From Saccoglossus kowalevskii (Eukaryota; Hemichordata; Enteropneusta; Harrimaniidae), in NCBI RefSeq assembly GCF_000003605.2, contig NW_003123557.1, positions 1 to 41,867 on the forward strand: a stretch of 41,867 nt of DNA, written 5' to 3'. The notes under the pieces are model-generated. The model worked only from the letters and a program-made list of their open reading frames with translations. It was not told where the DNA came from and ran no database searches. Below, piece after piece: positions 1 to 11,150 of this stretch (position 1 is the first letter of the stretch; each line of letters starts with the position of its first letter). A program made the position numbers and the translations under genes.

Positions 1-99
1 CATATAGAAAGACAGTCAAACAATTTTGTCCCGTAATCCCAAGGATAGAAGGATAGTCAAACAAACTTTGTCCCGTAATCCCAAATACAGAAAGATAGT

Positions 100-1400
100 C
101 AAACAGTTTTGTCCCGTAATACCAAGTATAGAAAGATAGTCAAACAGACTTGTCCCGTAATCCCAAGTATAGAAAGATAGTCAAAACAAACTTTGTCCCG
201 TAATCCCAAGTATAGAAAGATAGTCAAACAGATTTGTCCTATAATCCCAAGTTTAGAAAGATTGTCAAACAGTTTTGTCCCGTTATCCCAAGTATAGAAA
301 GATAGTCAAACGGTTTTGTCCCGTAATCCCAAGTATAGAAGGATAGTCAAATTGACTTGTCCCGTAATCCCAAATATAGAAAGATAGTCAAACAGATTTG
401 TCCCGTAATCCCAAGTATAGAAAGATAGTCAAACAAACTTTGTCCTGTAATCCCAAGTTTAGAAAGATTGTCAAACAATTTTGTCCCGTAATCCCAAGTA
501 TAGAAAGATAGTCAAACAGTTTTGTCCCGTAATCCCAAATATAGAAAGATAGTCAAACAGTTTTGTCCCGTAATCCCAAGTATAGAAGGATAGTCAAACA
601 AACTTTGTCCCGTAATCCCAAATACAGAAAGATAGTCAAACAGTTTTGTCCCGTAATCCCAAGTATAGAAAGATAGTCAAAAGTTTTTGTCCCGTAATCC
701 CAAATATAGAAAGATAGTCAAACAGACTTGTCCCGTAATCCCAAGTATAGAAAGATAGTCAAACTTACTTTGTCCCGTAATCCCAAGTATAGAAAGATAG
801 TCAAACAGATTTGTCCTGTAATCCCAAGTTTAGAAAGATTGTCAAACAGTTTTGTCCCGTAATCCCAAGTATAGAAAGATAGTCAAACAGTTTTGTCCCG
901 TAATCCCAAATATAGAAAGATAGTCAAACAGTTTTGTCCCATAATCCCAAGTATAGAAGGATAGTCAAACAAACTTTGTTCCGTAATCCCAAATACAGAA
1001 AGATAGTCAAACAGTGTTGTCCCGTAATCCCAAGTATAGAAAGATAGTCAAACGGTTTTGTCCCGTAATCCCAAATATAGAAAGATAGTCAAACAGATTT
1101 GTCCCGTAATCCCAAATACAGAAAGATAGTCAAACAGAGTTGTGCCGTAATACCAAGTATAGAAAGATAGTCAAACAGATTTGACTCGTAATCCTAAATA
1201 CAGAGAGATAGTCAAACAGTTTTGTCCCGTAATCCCAAGTATAGAAAGATAGTCAAACAGTTTTGTCCCGTAATCCCAAGTATAGAAGGATAGTCAAACA
1301 AACTTTGTCCCGTAATCCCAAGTATATAAAGATAGTCAAACAGATTTGTCCTGTAATCCCAAGTTTAGAAAGATTGTCAAACAGTTTTGTCCCGTAATCC
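100..1400 (+). repeat. Long-range duplicated block, copy at left edge
   Basis: This segment matches 16555-17855 at a constant offset of 16455. Shared rare markers are the 1-bp insertion TCAAAACAAAC (181, 16636), TCCTATAATCCC, GTTATCCC, CGGTTTTG, CAAATTGACTTG with a TCCCG head, CAAAAGTTTTTG (677, 17132), CAGTGTTG and TGTGCCGTAATACC (1141, 17596). After about 1400 the downstream copy lacks one monomer and has the fused form AATACCAAATATAG at 17850. Confidence 0.88.
451..1200 (+). repeat. Nested block, copy 1 of 3 (offset 906 to next)
   Basis: This block of about 750 bp returns at 1357-2106 (offset 906) and again at 2675-3424 (offset 1318 from the second). Matching landmarks at fixed offsets are AAGTTTAG with GATTG (451, 1357, 2675), the rare tail CAAAAGTTTTTG (about 677, 1583, 2900), CAAACTTTGTTCCG (about 967, 1873), TGTGCCGTAATACC (1141, 2047) and the ACTCGTAATCC head. 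It shows at least two rounds of duplication in one place. Confidence 0.85.
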
Positions 1401-2467
1401 CAAGTATAGAAAGATAGTCAAACAGTTTTGTCCCGTAATCCCAAATTTAGAAAGATAGTCAAACAGTTTTGTCCCGTAATCCCAAGTATAGAAGGATAGT
1501 CAAACAAACTTTGTCCCGTAATCCCAAATACAGAAAGATAGTCAAACAGTTTTGTCCCGTAATCCCAAGTATAGAAAGATAGTCAAAAGTTTTTGTTCCG
1601 TAATCCCAAATATAGAAAGATAGTCAAACAGACTTGTCCCGTAATCCCAAGTATAGAAAGATAGTCAAGCAAACTTTGTCCCGTATTCCCAAGTATAGAA
1701 AGATAGTCAAACAGATTTGTCCTGTAATCCCAAGTTTAGAAAGATTGTCAAACAGTTTTGTCCCGTAATCCCAAGTATAGACAGATAGTCAAACAGTTTT
1801 GTCCCGTAATCCCAAATATAGAAAGATAGTCAAACAGTTTTGTCCCGTAATCCCAAGTATAGAAATATAGTCAGACAAACTTTGTTCCGTAATCCCAAAT
1901 ACAGAAAGATAGTCAAACAGTTTTGTCCCGTAATCCCAAGTATAGAAAGATAGTCAAACGGTTTTGTCCCGTAATCCCAAATATAGAAAGATAGTCAAAC
2001 AGATTTGTCCCGTAATCCCAAATACAGAAAGATAGTCAAACAGACTTGTGCCGTAATACCAAGTATAGAAAGATAGTCAAACAGATTTGACTCGTAATCC
2101 AAAGTATAGAAAGATAGTCAAACAGATTTGTCCTGTAATCCCAAGTATAGAAAGATAGTCAAACAGTTTTGTCCCGTAATCCCAGGTATAGAAAGATAGT
2201 CAAACAGACTTGTCCCGTAATCCCAAGTATAGAAAGATAGTCAAACAAACTTTGTCCCGTAATCCCAAGTATAGAAAGATAGTCAAACAGATTTGTCCTG
2301 TAATCCCAAATTTAGAAAAATAGTCAAACAGTTTTGTCCCGTAATCCCAAGTATAGAAAGATAGTCAAACAAAATTTGTCCCGTAATCCCAAGTATAGAA
2401 AGATAGTCAAACAGATTTGTCCTGTAATCCCAAGTTTAGAAAGATTGTCAAACAGTTTTGTCCCGTA
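1150..2467 (+). repeat. Higher-order unit of 1,318 bp (32 monomers), first tandem copy
   Basis: This stretch repeats directly at 2468-3628, with every landmark checked at an offset of exactly 1318: ACTCGTAATCCTAAATACAG (1184, 2502), CCAAATTTAG (1441, 2759), GTCAAAAGTTTTTG (1582, 2900), GTCAAGCAAAC with GTATTCCC (1665, 2983), GTCAGACAAAC (1870, 3188) and CCCAGGTATAG (about 2180, 3498). The copies differ by scattered substitutions. 1318 equals 32 x 41 plus six bases contributed by 42-bp monomers. Confidence 0.9.
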
Positions 2468-3628
2468 ATCCCAAGTATAGAAAGATAGTCAAACAGATTT
2501 GACTCGTAATCCTAAATACAGAGAGATAGTCAAACAGTTTTGTCCCGTAATCCCAAGTATAGAAAGATAGTCAAACAGTTTTGTCCCGTAATCCCAAGTA
2601 TAGAAGGATAGTCAAACAAACTTTGTCCCGTAATCCCAAGTATAGAAAGATAGTCAAACAGATTTGTCCTGTAATCCCAAGTTTAGAAAGATTGTCAAAC
2701 AGTTTTGTCCCGTAATCCCAAGTATAGAAAGATAGTCAAACAGTTTTGTCCCGTAATCCCAAATTTAGAAAGATAGTCAAACAGTTTTGTCCCGTAATCC
2801 CAAGTATAGAAGGATAGTCAAACAAACTTTGTCCCGTAATCCCAAATACAGAAAGATAGTCAAACAGTTTTGTCCCGTAATCCCAAGTATAGAAAGATAG
2901 TCAAAAGTTTTTGTTCCGTAATCCCAAATATAGAAAGATAGTCAAACAGACTTGTCCCGTAATCCCAAGTATAGAAAGATAGTCAAGCAAACTTTGTCCC
3001 GTATTCCCAAGTATAGAAAGATAGTCAAACAGATTTGTCCTGTAATCCCAAGTTTAGAAAGATTGTCAAACAGTTTTGTCCCGTAATCCCAAGTATAGAC
3101 AGATAGTCAAACAGTTTTGTCCCGTAATCCCAAATATAGAAAGATAGTCAAACAGTTTTGTCCCGTAATCCCAAGTATAGAAGGATAGTCAGACAAACTT
3201 TGTTCCGTAATCCCAAATACAGAAAGATAGTCAAACAGTTTTGTCCCGTAATCCCAAGTATAGAAAGATAGTCAAACGGTTTTGTCCCGTAATCCCAAAT
3301 ATAGAAAGATAGTCAAACAGATTTGTCCCGTAATCCCAAATACAGAAAGATAGTCAAACAGACTTGTGCCGTAATACCAAGTATAGAAAGATAGTCAAAC
3401 AGATTTGACTCGTAATCCAAAGTATAGAAAGATAGTCAAACAGATTTGTCCTGTAATCCCAAGTATGGAAAGATTGTCAAACAGTTTTGTCCCGTAATCC
3501 CAGGTATAGAAAGATAGGTCAAACAGACTTGTCCCGTAATCCCAAGTATAGAAAGATAGTCAAACAAACTTTGTCCCGTAATTGCAAGTATAGAAAGATA
3601 GTCAAACAGATTTGTCCTGTAATCCCAA
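2468..3628 (+). repeat. Higher-order unit of 1,318 bp, second tandem copy
   Basis: This is the direct copy of 1150-2310 and carries the same private variants in the same order. Private changes include GAAGGATAG at about 3180 where the first copy has GAAATATAG, and a 1-bp insertion giving GATAGGTC near 3515. After about 3540 the match decays (AATTGCAAG for AATCCCAAG), so the second unit is not full length before another A arrangement begins. Confidence 0.88.
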
Positions 3629-3639
3629 GTTTAGAAAGA

Positions 3640-4130
3640 TAGTCAAACAGTTTTTTCCCGTAATCCCAAGTATAGAAAGATAGTCAAACAGACTTGTGCC
3701 GTAATCCCAAGTATAGAAAGATAGTCAAACAAACTTGTGCCGTAATGCCAAATATAGAAAGATAGTCAAACAGTTGTGTCCCGTAATCCCATGTATAGAA
3801 AGATAGTCAAACAGACTTGTCCCGTAATGCCAAGTATACAAAGATAGTCAAACAGACTTGTCCCGTAATGCCAAGTATAGAAAGATAGTCAAACAGACTT
3901 GTGCCGTAATACCAAGTATAGAAAGATAGTCAAACAGTTTTGTCCCGTAATCCCAAATACAGAAAGATAGTCAAACAGTTTTGTCCCGTAATCCCAAATA
4001 CAGAAAGATAGTCAAACAGTTTTGTCCCGTAATCCCAAGTCTAAAAGGATAGTCAAACAAACTTTGTCCCGTAATCCCAAATACAGAAAGATAGTCAAAC
4101 AGATTTGTACCGTAATCCCAAGTATAGAAG
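3640..4130 (+). repeat. Long-range duplicated block paired with 25342-25915
   Basis: Markers shared with the 25.4-kb region are CAGTTGTG (3771, 25473), CCCATGTATAG (3789, 25491), GTATACAAAG (about 3835, 25537), TGCCAAG heads, and the rare AAGTCTAAAAGG (4037, 25819). The offset changes from 21702 to 21782 because the right copy carries about 80 extra bases that include a shortened GTATAGGATAG centre. The copy relationship is clear. Direction is not determined. Confidence 0.82.
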
Positions 4131-5229
4131 GATAGTCAAACAAACTCTGTCCCGTAATCCCAAATACAGAAGGATAGTCAAACAGTTTTGTCCCGTAATC
4201 CCAAGTATAGAAGGATAGTCAAACAAACTTTGTCTCGCAATCCCAAGTATAGAAAGATAGTCAAACAGACTTGTCCCGTAATCCCAAGTATAGAAAGATA
4301 GTCAAACAAACTTTGTCCCGTAATCCCAAGTATAGAAAGATAGTCAAACAGATTTGTCATGTAATCCCAAGTATAGAAAGATAGTCAAACAGTTTTGTCC
4401 CGTAATCCCAAGTATAGAAAGATAGTCAAACAGACTTGTCCCGTAATCCCAAGTATAGAAAGATAGTCAAACAAACTTTGTCCCGTAATCCCAAGTATAG
4501 AAAGATAGTCAAACAGATTTGTCCTGTAATCCCAAATTTAGAAAAATAGTCAAACAGTTTTGTCCCGTAATCCCAAGTATAGAAAGATAGTCAAACAAAC
4601 TTTGTCCCGTAATCCCAAGTATAGAAAGATAGTCAAACAGATTTGTCCTGTAATCCCAAGTTTAGAAAGATTGTCAAACAGTTTTGTCCCGTAATCCCAA
4701 GTATAGAAAGATAGTCAAACAGTTTTGTCCCGTAATCCCAAATATAGAAAGATAGTCAAACAGTTTTGTCCTGTAATCCCAAGTATAGAAGGATAGTCAA
4801 ACAAACTTTGTTCCGTAATCCCAAATACAGAAAGATAGTCAAACAGTTTTGTCCCGTAATCCCAAGTATAGAAAGATAGTCAAACGGTTTTGTCCCGTAA
4901 TCCCAAATATAGAAAGATAGTCAAACAGATTTGTCCCGTAATCCCAAATACAGAAAGATAGTCAAACAGACTTGTGCCGTAATACCAAGTATAGAAAGAT
5001 AGTCAAACAGTTTTGTCCCGTAATCCCAAGTATAGAAAGATAGTCAAACAGACTTGTGCCGTAATACCAAGTATAGAAAGATAGTCAAACAGACTTGTCC
5101 CGTAATCCCAAGTTTAGAAAGATTGTCAAACAGTTTTGTCCCGTTATCCCAAGTATAGAAAGATAGTCAAACGGTTTTGTCCCGTAATCTCAAGTATAGA
5201 AGGATAGTCAAACAAACTCTGTCCCGTAA

Positions 5230-6680
5230 TCCCAAATACAGAAAGATAGTCAAACAGTTTTGTCCCGTAATCCCAAGTATAGAAGGATAGTCAAACAAAC
5301 TTTGTCCCGTAATCCCAAGTATAGAAAGATAGTCGAACAGACTTGTCCCGTAATCCCAAGTATAGAAAGATAGTCAAACAAACTTTGTCCCGTAATCCCA
5401 AGTATAGAAAGATAGTCAAACAGATTTGTCCTGTAATCCCAAGTATAGAAAGATAGTCAAACAGTTTTGTCCCGTAATCCCAAGTATAGAAAGATAGTCA
5501 AACAGACTTGTCCCGTAATCCCAAGTATAGAAAGATAGCCAAACAAACTTTGTCCCGTAATCCTAAGTATAGAAAGATAGTCAAACAGATTTGTCCTGTA
5601 ATCCCAAATTTAGAAAAATAGTCAAACAGTTTTGTCCCGTAATCCCAAGTAAAGAAAGATAGTCAAACAAACTTTGTCCCGTAATCCCAAGTATAGAAAG
5701 ATAGTCAAACAGATTTGTCCTGTAATCCCAAGTTTAGAAAGATTGTGAAACAGTTTTGTCCCGTAATCCCAAGTATAGAAAGATAGTCAAACAGTTTTGT
5801 CCCGTAATCCCAAATATAGAAAGATAGTCAAACAGTTTTGTCCCGTAATCCCAAGTATAGAAGGATAGTCAAACAAACTTTGTCCCGTAATCCCAAATAC
5901 AGAAAGATAGTCAAACAGTTTTGTCCCGTAATCCCAAGTATAGAAAGATAGTCAAACAGATTTGTCCTGTAATCCCAAGTTTAGAAAGATAGTCAAACAG
6001 TTTTGTCCTGTAATCCCAAGTATAGAAAGATAGTCAAACAGACTTGTCCCGTAATCCCAAGTATAGAAAGATAGTCAAAGAAATTTATCCCGTAATCCCA
6101 AGTATAGAAAGATAGTCAAACAGATTTGTCCTGTAATCCCAAGTTTAGAAAGATAGTCAAACAGTTTTGTCCCGTAATCCCAAGTATAGAAAGATAGTCA
6201 AACAGACTTGTGCCGTAATCCCAAGTATAGAAAGATAGTCAAACAAACTTGTGCCGTAATGCCAAGTATAGAAAGATAGTCAAACAGTTTTGTCCCGTAA
6301 TCCCAAGTATAGAAAGATAGTCAAACAGTTTTGTCCCGTAATCCCAAATACAGAAAGATAGTCAAACAGACTTGTCCCGTAATGCCAAGTATACAAAGAT
6401 AGTCAAACAGATTTGTCCTGTAATCCCAAGTATAGAAAGATAGTCAGTTTTGTCCCGTAATCCCAAGTAAAGAAAGATAGTCAAACAAATTTTTCCTGTA
6501 ATCCCAAGTTTAGAAAGATAGTCAAACAGTTTTGTCCTGTAATCTCAAGTATAGAAAGATAGTCAAACAGACTTGTCCCGTAATCCCAAGTATAGAAAGA
6601 TAGTCAAACAAACTTTGTCCCGTAATCCCAAGTATAGAAAGATAGTCAAACAGATTTGTCCTGTAATCCCAAGTTTAGAA
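5230..6680 (+). repeat. Long-range duplicated block paired with 15340-16700
   Basis: Rare variants appear at matched positions: AGTCGAACAG (5331, 15440), GATAGCCAAAC (5534, 15643), AAGTAAAGAAAG (5647, 15756), ATTGTGAAAC (5742, 15851), CAAAGAAATTTATCC (6076, 16103) and ATACAAAG (6391, 16418). The offset steps from 10109 to 10027, so the right copy lacks exactly two monomers (82 bp) near 15870. Near 6444 the left copy has a private 4-bp deletion, GTCAGTTTTG instead of GTCAAACAGTTTTG. Confidence 0.88.
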
Positions 6681-7261
6681 AGATAGTCAAACAGTTTTGT
6701 CCCGTAATCCCAAGTATAGAAGGATAGTCAAACAAACTTTGTCCCGTAATCACAAATACAGAAAGATAGTCAAACTGATTTGTACCGTAATCCCAAGTAT
6801 AGAAGGATAGTCAAACAGATTTGTCCCGTAATCCCAAATACAGAAAGATAGTCAAACAGACTTGTCCCGTAATCCCAAGTATAGAAAGATAGTCAAACAA
6901 ACTTTGTCCCGTAATCCCAAGTATAGAAAGATAGTCAAACAGATTTGTCCTGTAATCCCAAGTATAGAAAGATAGTCAAACAGACTTGTCCCGTAATCCC
7001 AAGTATAGAAAGATAGTCAAACAAACTTTGTCCCGTAATCCCAAATATAGAAAGATAGTCAAACAGATTTGAACTGTAATCCCAAATTTAGAAAAATAGT
7101 CAAACAGTTTTGTCATGTAATCCCAAGTATAGAAAGATAGTCAAACAGACTTGTCCCGTAATCCCAAGTATAGAAAGATAGTCAAACAAACTTTGTCCCG
7201 TAATTCCAAGTATAGAAAGATAGTCAAACAGATTTGTCCTGTAATCCCAAGTTTAGAAAGA

Positions 7262-7325
7262 TAGTCAAACAGTTTGTCCTGTATCCCAAGTATAGAAAGA
7301 TAGTCAAACATGTTTTGTCCCGTAA
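7262..7325 (+). other. Indel cluster at the A-to-B junction
   Basis: Within about 60 bases three monomer positions carry 1-bp length changes: CAGTTTG for CAGTTTTG, GTATCCC for GTAATCCC, and CATGTTTTG for CAGTTTTG. Such changes are rare elsewhere in the array. The cluster immediately precedes the first family B monomers (GAGAGATAG at 7376). It may be a genuine recombination scar or a stretch of weak consensus where two read sets were joined. Confidence 0.65.
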
Positions 7326-7350
7326 TCCCAAGTATAGAAAGATAGTCAAA

Positions 7351-8480
7351 CAGATTTGTTCCGTAATCCCAAGTATAGAGAGATAGTCAAACAGATTTGT
7401 CCCGTAATTCCAAATATAGAAAGATAGTCAAACAGACTTGTCCCGTAATCCCAAATATAGAAATATAGTCAAATTGACTTGTCCAGTGTTCCCAAATACA
7501 GAAATATAGTCAAACAGTGTTGTCCCGTAATCCCAAGTATAGAAAGATAGTCAAACAGTTTTGTCCAGTAATCCCAAATATAGAAAGATAGTCAAACAGA
7601 TTTGTCCCGTAATCCCAAGTATAGAATGATAGTCAAACAGTTTTGTCCAGTAATCCCAAATATAGAAAGATAGTCAAACAGATTTGTCCCGTAATCCCAA
7701 GTATAGAGAGATAGTCAAACAGATTTGTCCCGTAATCCCAAATATAGAAGGATAGTCAAACAGACTTGTCCCGTAATTCCAAATATAGAAATATAGTCAA
7801 ATTGACTTGTCCAGTAATCCCAAATACAGAAAGATAGTCAAACAGTTTTGTCCAGTAATCCCAAATATAGAAAGATAGTCAAACAGATTTGTCCCGTAAT
7901 CCCAAATACAGAAAGATAGTCAAACAGACTTGTCCTTTAATCCCAAGTATAGAAAGATAGTCAAACAGTTTTGTCCCGTAATCCCAAGTATAGAAAGATA
8001 GTCAAACAGATTTGTTCCGTAATCCCAAGTATAGAGAGATAGTCAAACAGATTTGTCCCGTAATCCCAAATATAGAAAGATAGTCAAACAGACTTGTCCC
8101 GTAATCCCAAATATAGAAATATAGTCAAATTGACTTGTCCAGTAATCCCAAATACAGAAAGATAGTCAAACAGTGTTGTCCCGTAATCCCAAGTATAGAA
8201 AGATAGTCAAACAGTTTTGTCCAGTAATCCCAAATATAGAAAGATAGTCAAACAGATTTGTCCCGTAATCCCAAGTATAGAATGATAGTCAAACAGTTTT
8301 GTCCCGTAATCCCAAGTATAGAAAGATAGTCAAACAGATTTGTCCCGTAATCCCAAATATAGAAAGATAGTCAAACAGATTTGTCCCGTAATCCCAAGTA
8401 TAGAGAGATAGTCAAACAGATTTGTCCCGTAATCCCAAGTATAGAAAGATTGTCAAACAGTGTAGTCCCGTAATCCCAAG
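7351..8480 (+). repeat. Family B block 1
   Basis: This is the first family B stretch, defined by TCCAGTAATCCC heads, GAGAGATAG, GAATGATAG and GAAATATAG centres, and CAAATTGACTTG and CAGTGTTG tails. Nearly all monomers are exactly 41 bp, because the 42-bp tail is missing. The order of variants repeats with spacings of 8 to 10 monomers between CAAATTGACTTG tails. Most of it (7310-8400) is copied at 10059-11150, offset 2749, and part of it at 38085-38735. Confidence 0.85.
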
Positions 8481-8930
8481 TATGGAAAAATAGTCAAACA
8501 GACTTGTCCCGTAATCCCAAATAGAGAAAGATAGTCAAACAGACTTGTCTCGTAATCCCAAATATAGAAAGACAGTCAAACAGACTTGTCCCGTAATCCC
8601 AAATATAGAAAGACAGTCAAACAGACTTGTCCCGTAATCCCAAGTATAGAAAGATAGTCAAACAGTTTTGTCCAGTAATCCCAAATATAGAAAGATAGTC
8701 AAACAGATTTGTCCCGTAATCCCAAGTATAGAAAGATAGTCAAACAGACTTGTCTCGTAATCCCAAATATAGAAAGACAGTCAAACAGATTTGACCCGTA
8801 ATCCTAAATACAGACAGATAGTCAAACAGACTTGTCCCGTAATCCCAAGTATAGAAAGATAGTCAAACAGACTTGTCCCGTAATCCCAAATATAGAAAGA
8901 CAGTCAAACAGATTTGTCCCGTAATCCCAA
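8481..8930 (+). repeat. Family C-like island within B
   Basis: About ten monomers carry the GAAAGACAG centre with CAGACTTG tails and TCTCG or TCCCG heads, the signature of the larger C blocks at 22.6, 33.3 and 34.8 kb. A few B and ACCCGTAATCCTAAATACAG units are mixed in. A second small group of GAAAGACAG units lies at 9130-9240. These are the leftmost C-type monomers of any number. Confidence 0.75.
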
Positions 8931-9570
8931 GTATAGAGAGATAGTCAAACAGATTTGTCCCGTAATCCCAAATATAGAAAGATAGTCAAACAGACTTGTC
9001 CCGTAATTCCAAATATAGAAATATAGTCAAATTGACTTGTCCAGTAATCCCAAATACAGAAAGATAGTCAAACAGTTTTGTCCAGTAATCCCAAATATAG
9101 AAAGATAGTCAAACAGATTTCTCCCGTAATCCCAAATATAGAAAGACAGTCAAACAGACTTGTCCCGTAATCCCAAATATAGAAAGACAGTCAAACAGAC
9201 TTGTCCCGTAATCCCAAATATAGAAAGACAGTCAAACAGATTTGTCCCGTAATCCCAAGTATAGAGAGATAGTCAAACAGATTTGTCCCGTAATCCCAAA
9301 TATAGAAAGATAGTCAAACAGACTTGTCCCGTAATTCCAAATATAGAAATATAGTCAAATTGACTTGTCCAGTAATCCCAAATACAGAAAGATAGTCAAA
9401 CAGTTTTGTCCAGTAATCCCAAATATAGAAAGATAGTCAAACAGATTTCTCCCGTAATCCCAAATATAGAAAGATAGTCAAACAGACTTGTCCCGTAATC
9501 CCAAATATAGAAATATAGTCAAATTGACTTGTCCAGTAATCCCAAATATAGAAAGATAGTCAAACAGATT
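8915..9570 (+). repeat. B higher-order unit of 328 bp (8 monomers) in tandem
   Basis: Two successive 8-monomer sets line up at offset 328. Each runs from a GAGAGATAG unit through AATTCCAAATATAG, GAAATATAG with CAAATTGACTTG, and TCCAG heads, to the rare head TTTCTCCCG (tail-head join at 9119 and 9447). 328 is exactly 8 x 41, which agrees with the lack of 42-bp monomers in this family. Confidence 0.8.
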
Positions 9571-9720
9571 TGTCCCGTAATCCCAAGTATAGAAAGATAG
9601 TCAAACAAACTTTGTCCCGTAATCCCAAATATAGAAAGATAGTCAAACAGACTTGTCCCGTAATCCCAAATATAGAAAGATAGTCAAACAAACTTTGTCC
9701 CGTAATCCCAAATATAGAAA
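9290..9720 (+). repeat. B/mixed block paired with 19736-20166
   Basis: The two regions align at a constant offset of 10446, for example the GTCCAG head at 9531 and 19977, followed by the same alternation of CAGATTTG, 42-bp, CAGACTTG and 42-bp tails. The downstream copy ends in a centre with two extra A bases (GAAAAAGATAG, about 20162), after which a further 5-monomer repeat begins. Confidence 0.8.
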
Positions 9721-10070
9721 GATAGTCAAACAGACTTGTCCCGTAATCCCAAGTATGGAAAGATAGTCAAACAGACTTGTCCCGTAATCCCAAATATAGA
9801 AAGATAGTCAAACAGACTTGTCCCGTAATCCCAAGTATAGAAAGATAGTCAAACAGATTTGACCCGTAATCCTAAATACAGACAGATAGTCAAACAGACT
9901 TGTCCCGTAATCCCAAGTATATAAAGATAGTCAAACAGACTTGTCCCGTAATCCCAAATAGAGAAAGATAGTCAAACAGATTTGTCCCGTAATCCCAAGT
10001 ATAGAAAGATAGTCAAACAGACTTGTCCCATAATCCCAAATAGAGAAAGATAGTCAAACAGTTTTGTCCC
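9571..10070 (+). repeat. Mixed block between B arrays
   Basis: Monomers are mostly CAGACTTG-tailed with AAATATAG centres, with several 42-bp units, an ACCCGTAATCCTAAATACAG unit, and AAATAGAG centres near 9958 and 10038. It fits neither A nor B cleanly and leads into the next B block. Nothing other than satellite is present. Confidence 0.65.
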
Positions 10071-11150
10071 GTAATCCCAAGTATAGAAAGATAGTCAAAC
10101 AGATTTGTTCCGTAATCCCAAGTATAGAGAGATAGTCAAACAGATTTGTCCCGTAATTCCAAATATAGAAAGATAGTCAAACAGACTTGTCCCGTAATCC
10201 CAAATATAGAAATATAGTCAAATTGACTTGTCCAGTGTTCCCAAATACAGAAATATAGTCAAACAGTGTTGTCCCGTAATCCCAAGTATAGAAAGATAGT
10301 CAAACAGTTTTGTCCAGTAATCCCAAATATAGAAAGATAGTCAAACAGATTTGTCCCGTAATCCCAAGTATAGAATGATAGTCAAACAGTTTTGTCCAGT
10401 AATCCCAAATATAGAAAGATAGTCAAACAGATTTGTCCCGTAATCCCAAGTATAGAGAGATAGTCAAACAGATTTGTCCCGTAATCCCAAATATAGAAAG
10501 ATAGTCACACAGACTTGTCCCGTAATTCCAAATATAGAAATATAGTCAAATTGACTTGTCCAGTAATCCCAAATACAGAAAGATAGTCAAACAGTTTTGT
10601 CCAGTAATCCCAAATATAGAAAGATAGTCAAACAGATTTGTCCCGTAATCCCAAATACAGAAAGATAGTCAAACAGACTTGTCCTTTAATCCCAAGTATA
10701 GAAAGATAGTCAAACAGTTTTGTCCCGTAATCCCAAGTATAGAAAGATAGTCAAACAGATTTGTTCCGTAATCCCAAGTATAGAGAGATAGTCAAACAGA
10801 TTTGTCCCGTAATCCCAAATATAGAAAGATAGTCAAACAGACTTGTCCCGTAATCCCAAATATAGAAATATAGTCAAATTGACTTGTCCAGTAATCCCAA
10901 ATACAGAAAGATAGTCAAACAGTGTTGTCCCGTAATCCCAAGTATAGAAAGATAGTCAAACAGTTTTGTCCAGTAATCCCAAATATAGAAAGATAGTCAA
11001 ACAGATTTGTCCCGTAATCCCAAGTATAGAATGATAGTCAAACAGTTTTGTCCCGTAATCCCAAGTATAGAAAGATAGTCAAACAGATTTGTCCCGTAAT
11101 CCCAAATATAGAAAGATAGTCAAACAGATTTGTCCCGTAATCCCAAGTAT
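10059..11150 (+). repeat. Family B block, copy of 7310-8400
   Basis: This aligns to 7310-8400 at offset 2749 (67 monomers plus 2 bp). Shared rare features include GTCCAGTGTTCCC (7481, 10230), the TCCTTTAATCCC head (7933, 10682) and GAATGATAG (8280, 11029). A private difference is GATAGTCACACAG near 10505. A third copy at 38085-38735 shares GAAGGATAG with the 7.7-kb copy where this one has GAAAGATAG, so the third copy is closer to the first. Confidence 0.88.

Larger units (their letters stand above)
1..7350 (+). repeat. Family A block 1
   Basis: Monomers here mix tails CAGTTTTG, CAGATTTG, CAGACTTG and the 42-bp CAAACAAACTTTG. Linked centre variants recur: AAGTTTAG goes with GAAAGATTG, and GAAGGATAG usually precedes the 42-bp tail. 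Heads are mostly TCCCG or TCCTG, with a TGCCGTAATACC minority. The family B markers TCCAGTAATCCC and GAGAGATAG are essentially absent until about 7376. The first monomers are atypical (CATATAG, AAGGATAG, tail CAATTTTG), but they remain in phase. Boundaries are approximate because they rest on diagnostic variants. Confidence 0.85.

Noticed and set aside
1-60. Possible array edge or unique flank at the left end
   Set aside because: The first monomers are unusual (CATATAG, AAGGATAG, tail CAATTTTG), but they keep the 41-bp phase and are clearly satellite, so no flank is present.
4178-4360. Open reading frame on the minus strand, 60 codons, repeated peptide LFDYLSILGITGQ
   Set aside because: It is the satellite read in changing frames: 42-bp units keep the frame and 41-bp units shift it. 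It starts at a chance CAT variant (4358-4360) and stops at the TGA that each common 41-bp tail presents in one frame. No ribosome site or codon signal was seen.
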